Source: Oceanimonas sp052119705
Lineage (GTDB): Bacteria; Pseudomonadota; Gammaproteobacteria; Enterobacterales; Aeromonadaceae
Direction of reading: 5' to 3'
DNA length: 64,000 nucleotides
Assembly (NCBI RefSeq): GCF_052119705.1
Contig: NZ_JBGQOP010000001.1
Span: 1 to 64,000, forward strand
The position numbers and the translations under genes were made by a program. Positions within the stretch are counted from its first letter, which is position 1. The number at the start of each line of letters is the position of its first letter. Of the stretch, positions 52,197 to 62,049 are shown in pieces. The notes under the pieces were generated by a model. That model was not told the origin of the DNA, did no database searches, and saw nothing but the letters and a program-made list of their open reading frames with translations.

Positions 52197-52471
52197 CCTG
52201 ATTACGTATGAACTTCAGCCATGATGCGCGTTGTTTTGGTTTGTCTTTTGTAGCAGCCAATTTATTCGGCTGGCCAGCTTTGCTGGCTGTTATTGAGGTT
52301 TAGATTTAGACCAAAACACTAAACCGGGCCGAATAAATTGGCCCCTACAAGGTCAAAACACCAAACTGAGTCCCATATTCTTACCGAAAATACGAGTCGT
52401 TCCATGTAACTTTTTGAATTTATTGGTGATTAGTTTACTGAAACATGGCTGAGCTTTGTTGGTAATCAGTT
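52197..52471. mobile_element. MITE-like element, copy B (TGATTAC family)
   Basis: About 275 bases, the reverse complement of 35953-36242 with few differences. Ends are inverted (GATTAC...GTAATC). The internal palindrome is better preserved here: GCCAATTTATTCGGC and GCCGAATAAATTGGC. It starts about 20 bases after the secreted-protein gene. Confidence 0.85.
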
Positions 52472-52482
52472 AAAGATATTTT

Positions 52483-52728
52483 TGCAGCGAAATTTACAAA
52501 ATCCGCAGAATAATAGAGATCAGAAAGGAGTTAGTTAATAGAGCCTACCTCTTCTGGGAGCATAAGCTGTAAGTTAAAACCATGGGCTAGCTCAATCCAT
52601 CAGAGACACGGCCCTTGAACTTACCATGAAAGCTCTTTGGCTCTTTGGCTCTTTGGCTCTTTGGCTCTTGTCACTTGCTGCTCTTATCTCATATTAATTT
52701 TTTCGTGGATTCTGTGGATTTCGTTGCA
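52483..52728. repeat. Dispersed inverted-repeat element, copy 2 (CCACGGAATCCACAG family)
   Basis: TGCAGCGAAAT (52483-52493) and ATTTCGTTGCA (52718-52728) are inverted ends with one mismatch, each continuing inward into a form of TCCACAGAATCC; AATAGAGAT follows the left end as in copy 1 (30788-31004). It lies right beside the TGATTAC-family element, so two repeat families are adjacent. Confidence 0.6.
52633..52668. repeat. Octanucleotide tandem repeat (CTCTTTGG), 4.5 copies
   Basis: Four perfect copies of CTCTTTGG and a partial fifth, in noncoding sequence inside a dispersed repeat. Confidence 0.95.
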
Positions 52729-52764
52729 GATAAGCCCTAGCTCTAAAAATGTAAGTGCCTATTA

Positions 52765-52803
52765 AAATGCCGCCAGTGAATCACTTCACCGGCGGCATTT
52801 TTG
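52765..52803 (-). terminator. Terminator downstream of rhlE
   Basis: AAATGCCGCC and GGCGGCATTT pair, with AGTGAA/TTCAC continuing the stem toward the loop. A T-run follows on either strand. It lies about 60 bases after the rhlE stop codon. Confidence 0.8.
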
Positions 52804-52862
52804 TGTGTCGTTAATACTAATTAAAGCAATAACAGCTTAACGCTATTTTATTCTTACTGAAC

Positions 52863-54257
52863 TTAGCGAGAGTGCTGTTGAGCACGCTTACCGCGCAACT
52901 TCTTCTTCTTGGGGCCGGTTTCTTGCGGTTTTTGATTCTTTTTATAATGCACCGGCTTAGCTGCCACTTTGTGCTCAGACTCACCACTGGCGCGCGCGCG
53001 GCGTGGCTTGCCTTTCGGCTGGCTATCGCCGGTATTCACTAATTCTATTACCGTTTCACTGGCGCGATTAGAGCGACCAGAGATCACCTTGCGCGACAGG
53101 CTCTTTAACAAAGAGGCGCGGCTGGTCACTTCAAAACCAGGCTTGATGATGCGCTTGATTTCATAACCAATCAGCTTTTGAATGCGCTCTAACGATTGCT
53201 CTTCTTCACGGCTGATAAAGGAAATGGCGGTGCCAGTAGCGCCGGCACGACCGGTACGACCAATGCGGTGTACGTAGTCTTCGGCTAAATAAGGCAGGTT
53301 AAAGTTCACCACATAATCCAAGCCTTGAATATCCAAGCCGCGGGCGGCGACTTCGGTGGCAATCAGCACTTGAATTTTGGCGGCTTTAAAGTCGGCGATG
53401 GCACGACGGCGTGAACCTTGGCTCTTGTCGCCATGACACACGGCGGCTTCTACTTTGCTCTTTTTCAGGCCATCTAATAAGCGATCCGCTTGTTCTTTGG
53501 TGCTGGTAAACACTAATACCTGAAACCAGTTGTGCTCGGCCAACAGCTCTTCAAACAGCTCAATCTTGCGGCTTTCTTCTACCGGATACAAAGTGTGCGT
53601 CACAGTTTCCGCTGTGCTGTTGATTCTGGTCACGCGAATTTGCTGATGATCATGCAAAATCTTATGGGACAGCTCATTTACCGCAGGTGACGTGGTGGCC
53701 GAAAATAACAAAGTTTGGCGATTCTTAGCCGTCAGTTGCATCAATTTCAGCACGTCATTGATAAAGCCCATATCCAACATACGGTCGGCTTCATCCAGCA
53801 CCACAAATTCCACATCACTTAAGGCCAAGTTGCCGAGCGTCATATGCTCTAACAAACGCCCTGGAGTGCTGATGACGATATCGACGCCGGCTTTTAATTT
53901 ATTGGCCTGGCCACCCATTTTTACGCCACCGTAGAGTGCGGTAACGCTAATTGGCAAAAATTGGGCATAAGCGCTAATGGAGTCGCCAAGCTGCTCGGCC
54001 AATTCACGAGTCGGCGTTAAAATCAGCGTGCGCGGGCGGTAGGCTACCGTTTCTTTGGGCTTATCTAGCATGCGTTGCAGCACAGGAATCGCAAAGGCGG
54101 CGGTTTTACCGGTACCGGTTTGTGCCGTTACTTGTAAGTCTTTACCGCGGCGCGCCGGCACTATGGCCTGCTCTTGTACGGGTGTCATAGCACTGTAGCC
54201 ACAGGCAACCAGAGCGCGTTGCAGATCGGGGGCTAAATCTAAAGATGAAAATTGCAT
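52863..54257 (-). CDS. rhlE: ATP-dependent RNA helicase RhlE
   Basis: DEAD-box helicase, 464 residues. Motifs in order: Q-motif GYSAMTPVQEQAI, I AQTGTGKTAAF, Ia PTRELAEQ, II DEAD in VVLDEADRM, III SAT, and VI HRIGRTGRAG. A basic, low-complexity C-terminal tail (KKKKLRGKRAQQH) follows, as in RhlE-type proteins that act in ribosome assembly and RNA turnover in the cold. AGAGGA precedes the ATG. Exact subfamily (RhlE rather than SrmB/DbpA) is from the core sequence and tail. Confidence 0.9.
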   Translation of the reverse strand: MQFSSLDLAPDLQRALVACGYSAMTPVQEQAIVPARRGKDLQVTAQTGTGKTAAFAIPVLQRMLDKPKETVAYRPRTLILTPTRELAEQLGDSISAYAQFLPISVTALYGGVKMGGQANKLKAGVDIVISTPGRLLEHMTLGNLALSDVEFVVLDEADRMLDMGFINDVLKLMQLTAKNRQTLLFSATTSPAVNELSHKILHDHQQIRVTRINSTAETVTHTLYPVEESRKIELFEELLAEHNWFQVLVFTSTKEQADRLLDGLKKSKVEAAVCHGDKSQGSRRRAIADFKAAKIQVLIATEVAARGLDIQGLDYVVNFNLPYLAEDYVHRIGRTGRAGATGTAISFISREEEQSLERIQKLIGYEIKRIIKPGFEVTSRASLLKSLSRKVISGRSNRASETVIELVNTGDSQPKGKPRRARASGESEHKVAAKPVHYKKNQKPQETGPKKKKLRGKRAQQHSR

Positions 54258-54492
54258 AAAGAGATCCTCTGTAGAGTAGCTACAGTCAAAAAACGAGGCC
54301 AGAATATACAGTATTTTGCCGTGATATGAGAGGTTTGATTACACTTTTGGCTGAATTTTGTGCAGTTTAACCGCTAAGTGATCCAAAACCGCGTATTTAA
54401 TTACTCATCACCGTTCTAATCGCATGTCTTCATAAAAACAATTACACTGCGCTACGCCTGTTTTTCGTTTTTTTCTTCAGTTGTAGGTCCAC

Positions 54493-55323
54493 ATGTCTTA
54501 TCAATGCCCGCTTTGTCACCATGCCCTCGCTCCTAGCGCGGGTGGTCTTGCATGTGAAAATAACCATCAATTTGACCGCGCTAAAGAAGGCTACGTTAAT
54601 CTGATGCCTGTGCAGCATAAGCGCTCCAAGGAGCCGGGTGATAATGTCGACATGATGCAAGCGCGACGCCGCTTTTTAGCGACCGATCACTACCATAAAT
54701 TGCGTGAGGCAGTAACCGAACTGTGTGTGAAGTACACGCTTGATACACCGCGACAAATTTTAGATATTGGCTGTGGTGAAGGCTATTACACCTCCTATCT
54801 GGCAGATAAACTGGCCGCGCTTTCCAGCTGCAGCACTTGCTACGGGTTAGACATTTCCAAGGTGGCCATTCGCTACGCAGCCAAGCGTTATACCTCCCAA
54901 CACATGCAGTTTTGTGTGGCCTCTAGCCAACGCTTGCCTTTTGCCGATAGCAGCCTAGACGCGGTCGTGCGTATTTATGCTCCCTGCGAAGCCACTGAAT
55001 TAGCGCGGGTATTAAGCAGCCAAGGCATCATTATTACCGTCACCCCCGCCGCTCGTCACCTCTATCAACTTAAAGAGCTGATTTACGATAATGTGCATTT
55101 GCATGATGAGGCAGCAGAAAGCGTAGAGGGTTTTGAATTGATAGAAGAAACCACCCTCAACTACGATATGGTGTTAACGGGTGAGCAAGCCGACGACTTG
55201 CTGCAAATGACCCCGCTCGCCTGGAAAGCCAATGCTGAGCTGCGCACCAGACTTCAAGCCACCTCGCAGCTGGTTTTTGAGGCTGACTTTATGATGCGTG
55301 TATATAGAAGAATCATCATTTAA
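54493..55323 (+). CDS. rlmA: 23S rRNA (guanine-N1)-methyltransferase RlmA
   Basis: Methylates G745 of 23S rRNA in E. coli using S-adenosylmethionine. It has 276 residues. The N-terminal zinc site is C5-x2-C8...C21-x3-H25 (YQCPLCHHAL, LACENNHQFD). The EGYVNLMPVQHKRSKEPGDN block is a family hallmark. The SAM-binding motif I is ILDIGCGEGYYT. The start MSYQCPLC matches homologues. Confidence 0.92.
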   Translation: MSYQCPLCHHALAPSAGGLACENNHQFDRAKEGYVNLMPVQHKRSKEPGDNVDMMQARRRFLATDHYHKLREAVTELCVKYTLDTPRQILDIGCGEGYYTSYLADKLAALSSCSTCYGLDISKVAIRYAAKRYTSQHMQFCVASSQRLPFADSSLDAVVRIYAPCEATELARVLSSQGIIITVTPAARHLYQLKELIYDNVHLHDEAAESVEGFELIEETTLNYDMVLTGEQADDLLQMTPLAWKANAELRTRLQATSQLVFEADFMMRVYRRIII

Positions 55324-55482
55324 AAAATACGTTATTATTTTTTGCTAAAATTTAACTCTCGTCTCAATAATTTTTATTATTAACATTATAATCACACCGA
55401 GCAGGCGTTAATTCTCTTCATTTTTTAAAACTGACGCTATCTTTATCTAGGTATTTATTTTTTATAATGGAGTTATCCAGTC

Positions 55483-58050
55483 ATGGATCTGGAACGTCAT
55501 GCGCTCGCGGCTCAACAGGATATTCAAAATCAAATAGCCCAACATGCTCCCTTTGATGAGATCTTGTCAGCCATCATTGATATGGTGGCTCGAGAATTGC
55601 CCGATGCACTCGTGTCGCTCATGCTGCTGGACTCCGAAGATAATACCCTCAGTTTAGTGGCCTGCAATGGCTTGTCTGAAACCTACTGCCAGGCCGCACA
55701 AAAAATTCCCGTAGGGCAGAACATTGGAGCCTGCGGCGCAAGTGCCTTTTGCAGAGAGATAGTGATCACAGGTGACATAGAGCAAGACGCTAATTGGCAG
55801 CACTTTCTTGAACATACCCGCCGTGAAGGCCTAGCGTCATGCTGGTCTGCTCCTGTGCTGACCCGAGATGAAGAACTACTCGGCACCTTTGCCACTTATT
55901 ACAGTTACCCTAGGGTGCCGCAGCAAGCTGAACAAATCAGGCTGATTCAAGCCGCCGATTTATTAGCGTTAGCCATAGCTCGCCAGCGCGATCGACGAGC
56001 ACTGGCCACTCAGGAACAACGTTTTCGTTCACTGTTTACCCACCATCCCCATGCGGTGTACGAGATGGATCTGGCGGGACGCTTCCTCAATAGCAATCAG
56101 GCTGTGACCGATATCACCGGCCTGTCGGCGGAGCAGCTCTGCGGTATGCATTATGAAGCCTTCGTGGCCAAAGCTGAGCGGGCGCGCACTCGATTGGCTT
56201 TCCAACAAGCCTGCCAAGGTATCACGCAACACTACGAGCTTAGCGGCCATAACGTGCGCGAAGAAACTTTCCAACTTGAAATTACCAATCTGCCAATTAT
56301 GGTAGACGGTGAAATAGTGGGCGTTTATGGCATTGCCCGAGATGTGAGCGTCGAGCGTCGCCAGCAAGCCGAGTTGCGCTTATTACAATTAGGCATAGAT
56401 GCCACACGTAACGGGGTCGTGATGGCCGATGCTTCACACCCAGGCTTGCCGCTGGTGTACGCCAATGCCATGTTTCAAGAGATCACCGGTTATCAAAAAG
56501 ACGAAGTAATGGGGCGTAATTGTCGCTTTCTGCAGGGAAAAGATACAGATCTTAATGCCATCGCGCAGATCCGCAGCGCCATCCTTGAGCATCGCGAGCA
56601 GCAGGTGACCTTGCTCAATTACCGCAAAGACGGCACTCCTTTTTGGAATTTATTTAGCATAGCGCCTGTGTTTGGGCTCGATGGCAGTTGCACCCATTAT
56701 GTGGGTATTCAGCAAGACGTGACCCGACAGCGCGAAAATGAAGAAAAGCTGCGCTTTCAACGCACCCATGACCTACTAACCGGACTGTTAAATCGCACCG
56801 CCTTTGAAGGTCAGTTGCAATACCATTACCAACATCGTCAGCCGTCGCGACCTATGGCATTGCTGGTGATTAACCTAGACGGATTTAAGAGTATCAATGA
56901 GGGCCTCAGTCATCTGATAGGCGATCACTTGTTGCATGCTGTCGGGCAACGATTACGTGATTGGCTGAATATGGGGGATGTGCTTGCGCGTTTAGGTGGC
57001 GATGATTTTGGCCTACTGTTGTTAGACCGTGATCAAGAAATGATTATCCAAGCGGCGGAGAGCTTACTCACCTTGCTCTCTCGGCCCTTTGTCATCGATG
57101 AGCACCCGCTACATATCAGCGTCAGTATTGGTATTTCGAGCATAGATGGCGCAGTCCATGACAGTGGTGATTTTATCCAGCACGCCAACCTAGCGCTGCG
57201 TGAAGCCAAGCTCCAAGGGCGCAATACTTGGCAGTGGTATAGCGGTGATATTTGCTCTCAAGTTGGTGGTCATATTGCGCTGCGCCGAGAGATTCTGGAC
57301 GCCATAGAAGAGCAACAGTTTGTGGTTTATTACCAGCCTTTGGTTGATGCACGCACCGGCGAGGTGCGTAGCCTAGAAGCACTGGTGCGCTGGCAGCACC
57401 CACAACGGGGCTTGGTGTCGCCTAATGATTTTATTCCTCTCGCGGAGCAAACAGGGCAAATAGTCAACATCGATCAGTGGGTATTAGGCCAAGCTTGTGT
57501 TGATGCAGTCACTATCAACAATCATAGGTCGGCGTCTCAGGCGGTAGCCGTAGCGGTAAATATCTCGCCGGTGCACTTTCGCCGTGGTGGTTTTTTCTTG
57601 GAAGTACAGCGGGCGCTAGAAGAAAGCGGTTTAGCACCGCACCTATTGGAGTTGGAAGTAACAGAAGGGGTACTGATGTCTGGTGCCCACAAGGCCATCG
57701 AGCAATTAACCGCGTTACGCCATCTTGGCGTTCAAGTGGCGATTGATGATTTTGGGACGGGTTTTTCTAGCCTCAGTTACCTTCGTCAACTACCGATCAG
57801 CAAGGTAAAGCTGGATCGCTGCTTTATCCAAAACATTGATCACAATCGAGAGAATGCAGCTATCGTAGAGGGCGTGATCACCATGGGGCATCATTTGGGC
57901 TTGCAAGTGGTTGCGGAAGGGGTGGAAACGCGCGCCGAACAGGAATACTTAATCGGGCGCGGCTGTGATTTGCTACAAGGTTTTCGTTTCTCAAGGCCAG
58001 TGCCGTTAGCCCAATTTATGACTCTCCCTGCCATATTGCCCGCTGGCTAG
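55483..58050 (+). CDS. GAF-PAS-LOV-GGDDF-EAL cyclic-di-GMP signalling protein
   Basis: A soluble 855-residue protein. Order: GAF (about 20-165), PAS (about 180-290), LOV-type PAS (about 300-415), GGDEF domain (about 425-590) and EAL domain (about 605-850). The LOV core has GRNCRFLQG with the photoactive-type Cys at 347, NYRKDGTPFWN and YVGIQQDVT. The GGDEF signature is GGDDF (505-509), with Asp in place of the metal-binding Glu, so cyclase activity is doubtful. The EAL domain keeps EALVRW (Glu 632), the Asn of AVNISPVHF, ELEVTEG, DDFGTGFSSL, KLDRCFI and VAEGVET, so it should be an active phosphodiesterase. Likely a blue-light-controlled c-di-GMP phosphodiesterase. Confidence 0.9.
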   Translation: MDLERHALAAQQDIQNQIAQHAPFDEILSAIIDMVARELPDALVSLMLLDSEDNTLSLVACNGLSETYCQAAQKIPVGQNIGACGASAFCREIVITGDIEQDANWQHFLEHTRREGLASCWSAPVLTRDEELLGTFATYYSYPRVPQQAEQIRLIQAADLLALAIARQRDRRALATQEQRFRSLFTHHPHAVYEMDLAGRFLNSNQAVTDITGLSAEQLCGMHYEAFVAKAERARTRLAFQQACQGITQHYELSGHNVREETFQLEITNLPIMVDGEIVGVYGIARDVSVERRQQAELRLLQLGIDATRNGVVMADASHPGLPLVYANAMFQEITGYQKDEVMGRNCRFLQGKDTDLNAIAQIRSAILEHREQQVTLLNYRKDGTPFWNLFSIAPVFGLDGSCTHYVGIQQDVTRQRENEEKLRFQRTHDLLTGLLNRTAFEGQLQYHYQHRQPSRPMALLVINLDGFKSINEGLSHLIGDHLLHAVGQRLRDWLNMGDVLARLGGDDFGLLLLDRDQEMIIQAAESLLTLLSRPFVIDEHPLHISVSIGISSIDGAVHDSGDFIQHANLALREAKLQGRNTWQWYSGDICSQVGGHIALRREILDAIEEQQFVVYYQPLVDARTGEVRSLEALVRWQHPQRGLVSPNDFIPLAEQTGQIVNIDQWVLGQACVDAVTINNHRSASQAVAVAVNISPVHFRRGGFFLEVQRALEESGLAPHLLELEVTEGVLMSGAHKAIEQLTALRHLGVQVAIDDFGTGFSSLSYLRQLPISKVKLDRCFIQNIDHNRENAAIVEGVITMGHHLGLQVVAEGVETRAEQEYLIGRGCDLLQGFRFSRPVPLAQFMTLPAILPAG

Positions 58051-58505
58051 TCTTCACCATTATATTTGGTGCCCAGCCATGACGCCTTCATCCCTAATAA
58101 ACATTCAACCGAGGATGAAGAGCAAGGTTCAATGCTATCGAGTTTCTCTATAGCATTTTTAACCAAGAATCCAATGTTAATTAATAATATAAAAAATAAA
58201 TTAAGTGAATTTTAAATGGCGACTGATTTATACGTCGTACACTAAGTTAATTTGATGCTATTTTTTAGTGTTCTTCTCTGTTGTTCCTCTTTAATTAGAC
58301 ATGAAGCCAATCCTGATCCTAAATCAGGCAATGAGTCGTCTTCTAGTATTCAATCGTTCGGTAAAAGTTGCTCTATAATAAAAAAGTGAAAAAGTTACTC
58401 ATCATGTGTGCATATCTGCTTTAGCAGATTAAATATTTTAGAACAGCGTGTTGGGTCGCACTTTAATCTCATTATTGAGTTGTTTTATTCATATTGGAGT
58501 TCTAG
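58051..58505. other. Intergenic region, nothing recognised
   Basis: AT-rich stretch of 455 bases. CTTCATCC and GGATGAAG near 58085-58120 could form a wide-loop hairpin after the upstream gene. No gene, repeat or clear promoter seen. Confidence 0.4.
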
Positions 58506-59966
58506 ATGAGTGATACGCCTAGTTTGTTAATCGGTGGTAATGCTGCGGGGCATTTTTTGATGGATGCGAGCATGGCTAATCGCCATGGCTTGATCGCCGG
58601 CGCAACCGGAACGGGTAAAACCGTGACCTTACAAAATCTCACCGAGAGCTTCTCTCGTCTAGGGGTGCCGGTTTTTATTGCGGATGTAAAAGGTGATCTT
58701 TCCGGTTTAGCGGCGCTCGGCAGTCACCACCCTAAAATTGACGCGCGCGTGAAACAACTGAACATTGAAAATTATCAGTTTCGCTCAGTGCCAACGGTAT
58801 TCTGGGATGTGTTTGGTACTAACGGCCATCATATCCGCGCTACCATATCTGCTATGGGGCCTTTACTGCTCGGTAGTTTGTTAGAGCTAAATGATACACA
58901 GAGTGGCGTTTTGTATGCGTGTTTTAAGGTAGCCGATGATAATGGCTGGCTACTGCTCGACCTGAAAGATCTGCGCGCTATGTTAACTTGGCTATCGGAT
59001 AACGCCAATGAATTGAAAGGTGAATACGGCAATATATCGTCATCCAGCATAGGCGCGATTCAACGTAAATTATTAGTATTAGACGAGCAGGGAGCAGAGC
59101 ATTTTTTTAATGAACCCGCCATTGAATTAGATGATTTAATAAAAACTGATTTTTCGGGTAATGGTGTGGTGAACGTGCTTGATGCCACGAAACTGATACA
59201 TGACTCACCTAAATTATATGCCTGCTTTTTGATCTGGTTATTGGCTGAGCTGTTTGAAAAACTACCCGAGGTGGGTGATGCGGATAGACCAAAATTTGTA
59301 TTGTTTTTCGATGAGGCGCATCTGATTTTTGATGGTGCTGCCAATGTCTTAGTCAACAAAATCGAACAAGTAGTGAGGCTCATCCGCTCAAAAGGGGTGG
59401 GTGTGTATTTCGTCAGCCAGAGTCCGGCCGATATACCGGAAGATATTCTCGGCCAATTGGGAATGAAAATTCAACATGCACTGCGCGCCTTTACCCCGAA
59501 AGATAAAAAAGCAGTGCAGGCAGCGGCAGCCACCTTCAGGCAAAATCCTAACATTAATACGGAGCAGCTTATTACCGAGTTAGGAGTAGGAGAGGCATTG
59601 GTCTCGGTATTAGATGCCGACGGCAAGCCGACACCGGTTGAACTCGTTTACATTAAACCCCCTGAGTCGCGTCTTGGGCCGTTAACCGAGGCGGAGCGCG
59701 CCGAGCACATCGCTCGTTCACCTTATAAAGGTCGCTACGATAAGGTGATTGACCGTGAGTCTGCCTACGAATTATTAAAACAAAAAACCGAAAAGTTAGC
59801 CGAATCAAATGCGCAGGCGGCAGCCCAAAAACCAGCAGCAAAAGCACAGAGTACCAGGCAAACTCCCATAGAAGCTATGGTAAAAAGTGCCGCCAGAAGC
59901 ATAGGCAGTCAGCTTGGCCGGCAGATAATGCGCGGCGTGTTAGGTTCATTATTCGGTAAACGATAA
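58506..59966 (+). CDS. yjgR: HerA-like ATPase YjgR (DUF853)
   Basis: A 486-residue P-loop ATPase of the HerA/FtsK-like DUF853 family. Walker A is GATGTGKTVTLQ (about 32-43), with a switch IADVKGDLSGLA. Walker B is VLFFDEAHLIF, followed by the sensor block VYFVSQSPADIPEDILGQLG. The C-terminal tail is Ala/Lys-rich, ending with RSIGSQLGRQIMRGVLGSLFG. TTGGAG precedes the ATG. E. coli YjgR has no established role; DNA translocation is a family guess. Confidence 0.9.
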   Translation: MSDTPSLLIGGNAAGHFLMDASMANRHGLIAGATGTGKTVTLQNLTESFSRLGVPVFIADVKGDLSGLAALGSHHPKIDARVKQLNIENYQFRSVPTVFWDVFGTNGHHIRATISAMGPLLLGSLLELNDTQSGVLYACFKVADDNGWLLLDLKDLRAMLTWLSDNANELKGEYGNISSSSIGAIQRKLLVLDEQGAEHFFNEPAIELDDLIKTDFSGNGVVNVLDATKLIHDSPKLYACFLIWLLAELFEKLPEVGDADRPKFVLFFDEAHLIFDGAANVLVNKIEQVVRLIRSKGVGVYFVSQSPADIPEDILGQLGMKIQHALRAFTPKDKKAVQAAAATFRQNPNINTEQLITELGVGEALVSVLDADGKPTPVELVYIKPPESRLGPLTEAERAEHIARSPYKGRYDKVIDRESAYELLKQKTEKLAESNAQAAAQKPAAKAQSTRQTPIEAMVKSAARSIGSQLGRQIMRGVLGSLFGKR

Positions 59967-60093
59967 CCGGGGAGATTGGGGTAGAAAACTGGGAATAATA
60001 AGCTTGGTGAGCCGCTGCTGAATCCGTTTGCTATAAAAAAGGAAGGAAAGAAGGAAGGAAGTTTAGGGCTGGTCAATGATGACCTTAACAGAC

Positions 60094-60122
60094 CTGTCAC
60101 TCTACAGACTCTGTATCGTCAT
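60094..60122 (+). promoter_or_regulatory. Candidate Pho box upstream of phnD
   Basis: CTGTCAC (60094-60100) and TCGTCAT (60116-60122) are spaced by 22 bases, twice the 11-base period of Pho boxes; the unit between is a poor match. It lies about 60 bases upstream of phnD. A PhoB-controlled promoter would fit a phosphonate importer, but the match is weak. Confidence 0.3.
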
Positions 60123-60178
60123 AAGTAAGCATCATGGTTGCTGCAGTTGTGTACTTGTTATCAAACTTCGGAGCTATC

Positions 60179-61144
60179 ATGATTAATTCCCCCTTATCTC
60201 GTCGCTTGCTGGCTATCACCATCACAGGCATTCTTGCCACTACCAGTATGATGGCCAGCGCCAATCTATCTTCGCGTTTCACTGATGCCAATGGCGATTT
60301 GGTGGCGGATGTACCCACGGATGAGTCGCAGTGGATCAACCCTAGCACCTTGGTCTTTTCCTATACCCCAGTAGAAGACCCTGCCGTATATGGCGAGGTA
60401 TGGTCTGACTTCCTCAAGCATATGGAGGCGGTCACCGGTAAGAAAGTGCAGTTTTTCCCTGTGCAGTCTAATGCCGCCCAGCTGGAGGCAATGCGTGCTG
60501 GGCGTCTCCATGTGGCCGGCTTCAACACCGGCTCTAACCCTATTGCAGTGAACTGCGCCGGTTTTGTTCCGTTCACTATGATGGCAGCTGAAGACGGTAG
60601 TTTTGGCTACGAGATGGAAATAATAACTTACCCAGACAGTGGCATTAAGACGATGCCTGACTTAGCAGGCCGTAGCATGGCTTTCACGTCGCCAACGTCT
60701 AACTCTGGTTTTAAAGCTCCCTCCGCCCTGCTAAATAGTGAGTTTGGTTTGGTAGCAGAACAGGACTTTGAAACTGCTTTTTCAGGCTCCCATGACAACT
60801 CTATTTTGGGCGTTATCAATAAAGACTATGAAACGGCTGCTATCGCCAACTCAGTATCCAATCGCATGCTCGCACGCAACGTGATCGATACCGATGACTA
60901 CGACATCCTCTATACCTCCCAAACATTTCCCACAACCGGCTACGGGCACGTCTACAACCTGCACCCTGATCTTGCTCAAAAAGTTCAAGAGGCCTTTTTT
61001 AGCTATAACTGGGAAGGCAGCGCCTTAAAAGAGGAATTCGCTAACTCTGGTGAATCTCAATTTATCCCCATTACTTTTAAGGATCACTGGGCGGTGATCC
61101 GCACCATAGATGAGGCGAACGACGTGACTTACCAATGTGGCTAA
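60179..61144 (+). CDS. phnD: Phosphonate-type ABC transporter substrate-binding protein PhnD
   Basis: Periplasmic binding protein for phosphonate, phosphite or related oxyanions, 321 residues. ATG 60179 (MINSPLSRR) follows CGGAG, and a signal peptide ends near MMASA. Family blocks are VEDPAVYGEVWSDFLKHMEAVTGKKVQFF, AAQLEAMRAGRLHVAGFNTG and FTSPTSNSGFKAPSALL. It starts the phnD-phnC-phnE1-phnE2 operon. Substrate cannot be told without the downstream enzymes, which are outside the window. Confidence 0.92.
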   Translation: MINSPLSRRLLAITITGILATTSMMASANLSSRFTDANGDLVADVPTDESQWINPSTLVFSYTPVEDPAVYGEVWSDFLKHMEAVTGKKVQFFPVQSNAAQLEAMRAGRLHVAGFNTGSNPIAVNCAGFVPFTMMAAEDGSFGYEMEIITYPDSGIKTMPDLAGRSMAFTSPTSNSGFKAPSALLNSEFGLVAEQDFETAFSGSHDNSILGVINKDYETAAIANSVSNRMLARNVIDTDDYDILYTSQTFPTTGYGHVYNLHPDLAQKVQEAFFSYNWEGSALKEEFANSGESQFIPITFKDHWAVIRTIDEANDVTYQCG

Positions 61145-61215
61145 GCCTGATCACGCTGATGAGACTCTTTGATCGAGTCCCACACGTCTCACATTTAAAT
61201 AAAGGAAGTAACGCT

Positions 61216-62049
61216 GTGCTGACTCTATCTCAGGTTAATAAGCGCTATTCCACGGGTGATCATGCCTTGGTAGGAATAGATCTCAATTTACCTCGGGGCC
61301 AAGTGATGGCGCTGATTGGTCCTTCTGGAGCGGGTAAGAGTACTTTGATCCGCTGCGTTAATCGTTTGGTAGAAGCCTCCAGTGGCAGCATTCGTCTAGA
61401 GGGGACCGAACTAACCCAGCTTTCGGGTGGACAGCTGCGTAAAGCACGTCGCGCCATGGGCATGATTTTTCAGGAATATGCTTTAGTAGAGCGTCTAACG
61501 GTAATGGAAAATGTACTCTCGGGGCGGCTTGGTTATGTGGGTTTTTGGCGCAGTTTTTTACGCCGTTATACTCAAAAGGACATCGCCGAAGCCTTTCGGT
61601 TGTTGGAGCGAGTTGGTTTATCCCATGCCTTAGACAAACGTGCCGACGCCCTTTCTGGTGGTCAGCGCCAACGAGTCGGTATTGCTCGGGCACTGATCCA
61701 GCAACCTAACTTATTACTGGTAGATGAACCGACCGCAAGTCTTGATCCTAAAACATCACGGCTGATTATGCGCCTGATCCGTGAGCTCTGTAACGAGCGT
61801 CAGCTGGCGGCCATTATTAATATCCACGACGTCGCTTTAGCTCAGCAATTTGCGGATCGAATTGTTGGGCTGCGCGCCGGTAAAATTGTGTTCGATGGCA
61901 CGCCTCAAGAGCTCGATGCACAGGCGCTCACCACTATTTATGGAGAGGAGGAATGGGATAGTCGATTAAATGCAGAGGCAGGGGAGAAGCCACCTACAGA
62001 TTTGCAGGTCTTGCGGCCATTATATTTAACGACAGGCGAAGCTTTATGA
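61216..62049 (+). CDS. phnC: Phosphonate-type ABC transporter ATP-binding protein PhnC
   Basis: ATPase of the importer, 277 residues from GTG 61216 (MLTLSQVNKRYS), which has AAGGAAG upstream. The frame opens at 61135, inside phnD, without support. Walker A is GPSGAGKST, the signature is LSGGQRQRVGIARAL and Walker B is LLLVDEPTASLD. Its TGA stop codon overlaps the phnE1 ATG (ATGA). Confidence 0.93.
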   Translation: MLTLSQVNKRYSTGDHALVGIDLNLPRGQVMALIGPSGAGKSTLIRCVNRLVEASSGSIRLEGTELTQLSGGQLRKARRAMGMIFQEYALVERLTVMENVLSGRLGYVGFWRSFLRRYTQKDIAEAFRLLERVGLSHALDKRADALSGGQRQRVGIARALIQQPNLLLVDEPTASLDPKTSRLIMRLIRELCNERQLAAIINIHDVALAQQFADRIVGLRAGKIVFDGTPQELDAQALTTIYGEEEWDSRLNAEAGEKPPTDLQVLRPLYLTTGEAL

